NCBI GenBank assembly: GCA_910588885.1 | Contig: CAJUSQ010000097.1 | Coordinates: forward strand, 4,140-11,736 | Reading direction: 5' to 3' | From: an uncultured Lachnospiraceae bacterium | GTDB taxonomy: Bacteria; Bacillota; Clostridia; Lachnospirales; Lachnospiraceae | Length of the DNA: 7,597 nucleotides | Shown: positions 6,868-7,597 of the stretch, piece by piece | Layout: every line of letters begins with the position of its first letter | Numbering within the stretch: position 1 is the stretch's first letter | The notes under the pieces: generated by a model | Database searches by the model: none | What the model was told of the DNA's origin: nothing | Seen by the model: the letters and a program-made list of their open reading frames with translations, nothing else | Position numbers and translations under genes: made by a program

Positions 6868-7422
6868 ATGAAAAAGGCTGGGAAGGTGTGGAACCATTTT
6901 TGTACGATTACCCGCCATAAGCTTTTGGTGATGCAGGGCTGTTTCCGGGTAGGGCTTTATTGGCAAGGGCTTTTGCATGACCTGTCCAAGTATGGCTGGA
7001 CCGAGTTTTCATTGGGCTGCCGGTACTATTTGGGAACGGAAAGCCCCCACAATGGGGAGCGCAGGGCCTACGGCTATTCTCTGGCCTGGCTGCATCATAA
7101 AGGCTGCAATAAGCATCACCTGGAATACTGGACGGATTTCGGGCCGAAGAAGGAAGACGGCATCGTAGGTATGAAGATGCCGAAGAAATACGTGGTGGAG
7201 ATGTTTATTGACCGGGTCAGCGCATCGAAGAATTATCAGAAGGAAAAGTACACGGATGCCAGCCCTTTGGAGTATTATGAACGGGGCAGAGGCTATTATC
7301 TGCTGCACCCGGATACCCGGAAGCTTTTAGAAGAGCTTTTGTGGATGCTGAAGGAGCAGGGAGAGCCGGAGACCTTTTCTTATGTGAAAAATAAAGTACT
7401 GAAGAAAGAATTTGCCTATTAG
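6868..7422 (+). CDS. DUF5662 family protein with HD-like motifs
   Basis: A 184-residue soluble protein that I recognise as DUF5662, a family without assigned function. It has HFCTITRHKLLVMQGCF (10-26), GLLHDLSKYGWTEF (34-47), AWLHHKGCNKHHLEYW (73-88), KMPKKYVVEMFIDRV (103-117) and a helical C-terminus (LLEELLWMLKEQG). The spacing of H37-D38, H76-H77, H83-H84 and D115 resembles a metal site of the HD phosphohydrolase kind; this is inference, since the classical HD signature is not fully matched. GGAG at 6856-6859 lies 8 nt before the ATG. The length appears complete for the family. It sits 75 nt after the TraX-like gene and 25 nt before trpS on the same strand, so cotranscription with trpS is likely. 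Confidence 0.82.
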   Translation: MKKAGKVWNHFCTITRHKLLVMQGCFRVGLYWQGLLHDLSKYGWTEFSLGCRYYLGTESPHNGERRAYGYSLAWLHHKGCNKHHLEYWTDFGPKKEDGIVGMKMPKKYVVEMFIDRVSASKNYQKEKYTDASPLEYYERGRGYYLLHPDTRKLLEELLWMLKEQGEPETFSYVKNKVLKKEFAY

Positions 7423-7447
7423 CAGAAACAGAAAAGAGGAGAATATT

Positions 7448-7597
7448 ATGATTGACGGAAAAAAAGTGCTGTTCAGCGGGATGCAGGCTACGGGGACATT
7501 AACCCTGGGGAATTATCTGGGAGCCCTGAAGAATTGGCTGACGCTGAGTGAGGAATATGAATGCTTTTACAGTGTGGTGGATCTGCATTCCATCACG
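7448..7597 (+). CDS. trpS: Tryptophanyl-tRNA synthetase, N-terminal part (cut by window end)
   Basis: The first 50 codons of a class I aminoacyl-tRNA synthetase that charges tRNA-Trp. The translation shows KKVLFSGMQATGTLTLGNYL, where TLGN (19-22) is the TrpRS form of the HIGH signature, then LGALKNW and a stretch ending VVDLHSIT, matching the Rossmann-fold start of bacterial TrpRS. The frame runs off the window, so about 280 residues including the KMSKS loop are not seen. AGAGGAG at 7435-7441, 6 nt before the ATG, supports the start. The gap of 25 nt from the upstream gene is too short for a T-box leader, which often controls trpS in Firmicutes, so any such control would have to sit further upstream. 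Confidence 0.95.
   Translation, partial: MIDGKKVLFSGMQATGTLTLGNYLGALKNWLTLSEEYECFYSVVDLHSIT

Noticed and set aside
7423..7447. T-box riboswitch before trpS
   Set aside because: Only 25 nt separate the genes, with a plain ribosome binding site and no room for a T-box structure.

Overview
The window looks like a chromosomal segment from a low-to-mid GC Firmicute, most likely a gut Lachnospiraceae-type Clostridia. This is inferred from the protein sequences (DUF1292, TraX-like, DUF5662 and GlgX-like families), strong AGGAGG-type ribosome binding sites and TTTACA/TATAAT-type promoters. No insertion sequence, tRNA, rRNA, CRISPR array or integrase is visible.

Layout: (1) 34-1494 (+), complete glutamyl-tRNA synthetase gltX. 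(2) 1495-1673, an A-rich intergenic stretch made almost entirely of degenerate 38-bp tandem repeats; the array runs on into the first codons of the next gene. (3) 1674-3503 (+), a compact UvrD/PcrA-type SF1 helicase. (4) 3519-3561, an intrinsic terminator oriented for the minus strand. (5) 3587-3913 (-), a very acidic DUF1292 protein, a self-contained single-gene unit with its own promoter and terminator. (6) 3914-4104, a divergent intergenic region with two good back-to-back sigma-A-type promoters. (7) 4105-6096 (+), a GlgX/isoamylase-like GH13 protein that has lost two of the three catalytic carboxylates. (8) 6100-6792 (+), a TraX-family membrane protein starting 3 nt after it. (9) 6868-7422 (+), a DUF5662 protein with HD-like His/Asp motifs. 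(10) 7448 to the window end (+), the first 50 codons of tryptophanyl-tRNA synthetase trpS.

How the genes may work together: genes 7-10 are on one strand with gaps of 3, 75 and 25 nt. They could be read from the promoter at 4032-4060, with a weaker possible internal promoter at 6794-6822. The flanking genes are housekeeping functions (two class I aminoacyl-tRNA synthetases and a repair-type helicase). The less ordinary content is the inactive-looking GH13 protein coupled to a TraX-like membrane protein, and the repeat array fused to the 5' end of the helicase gene.
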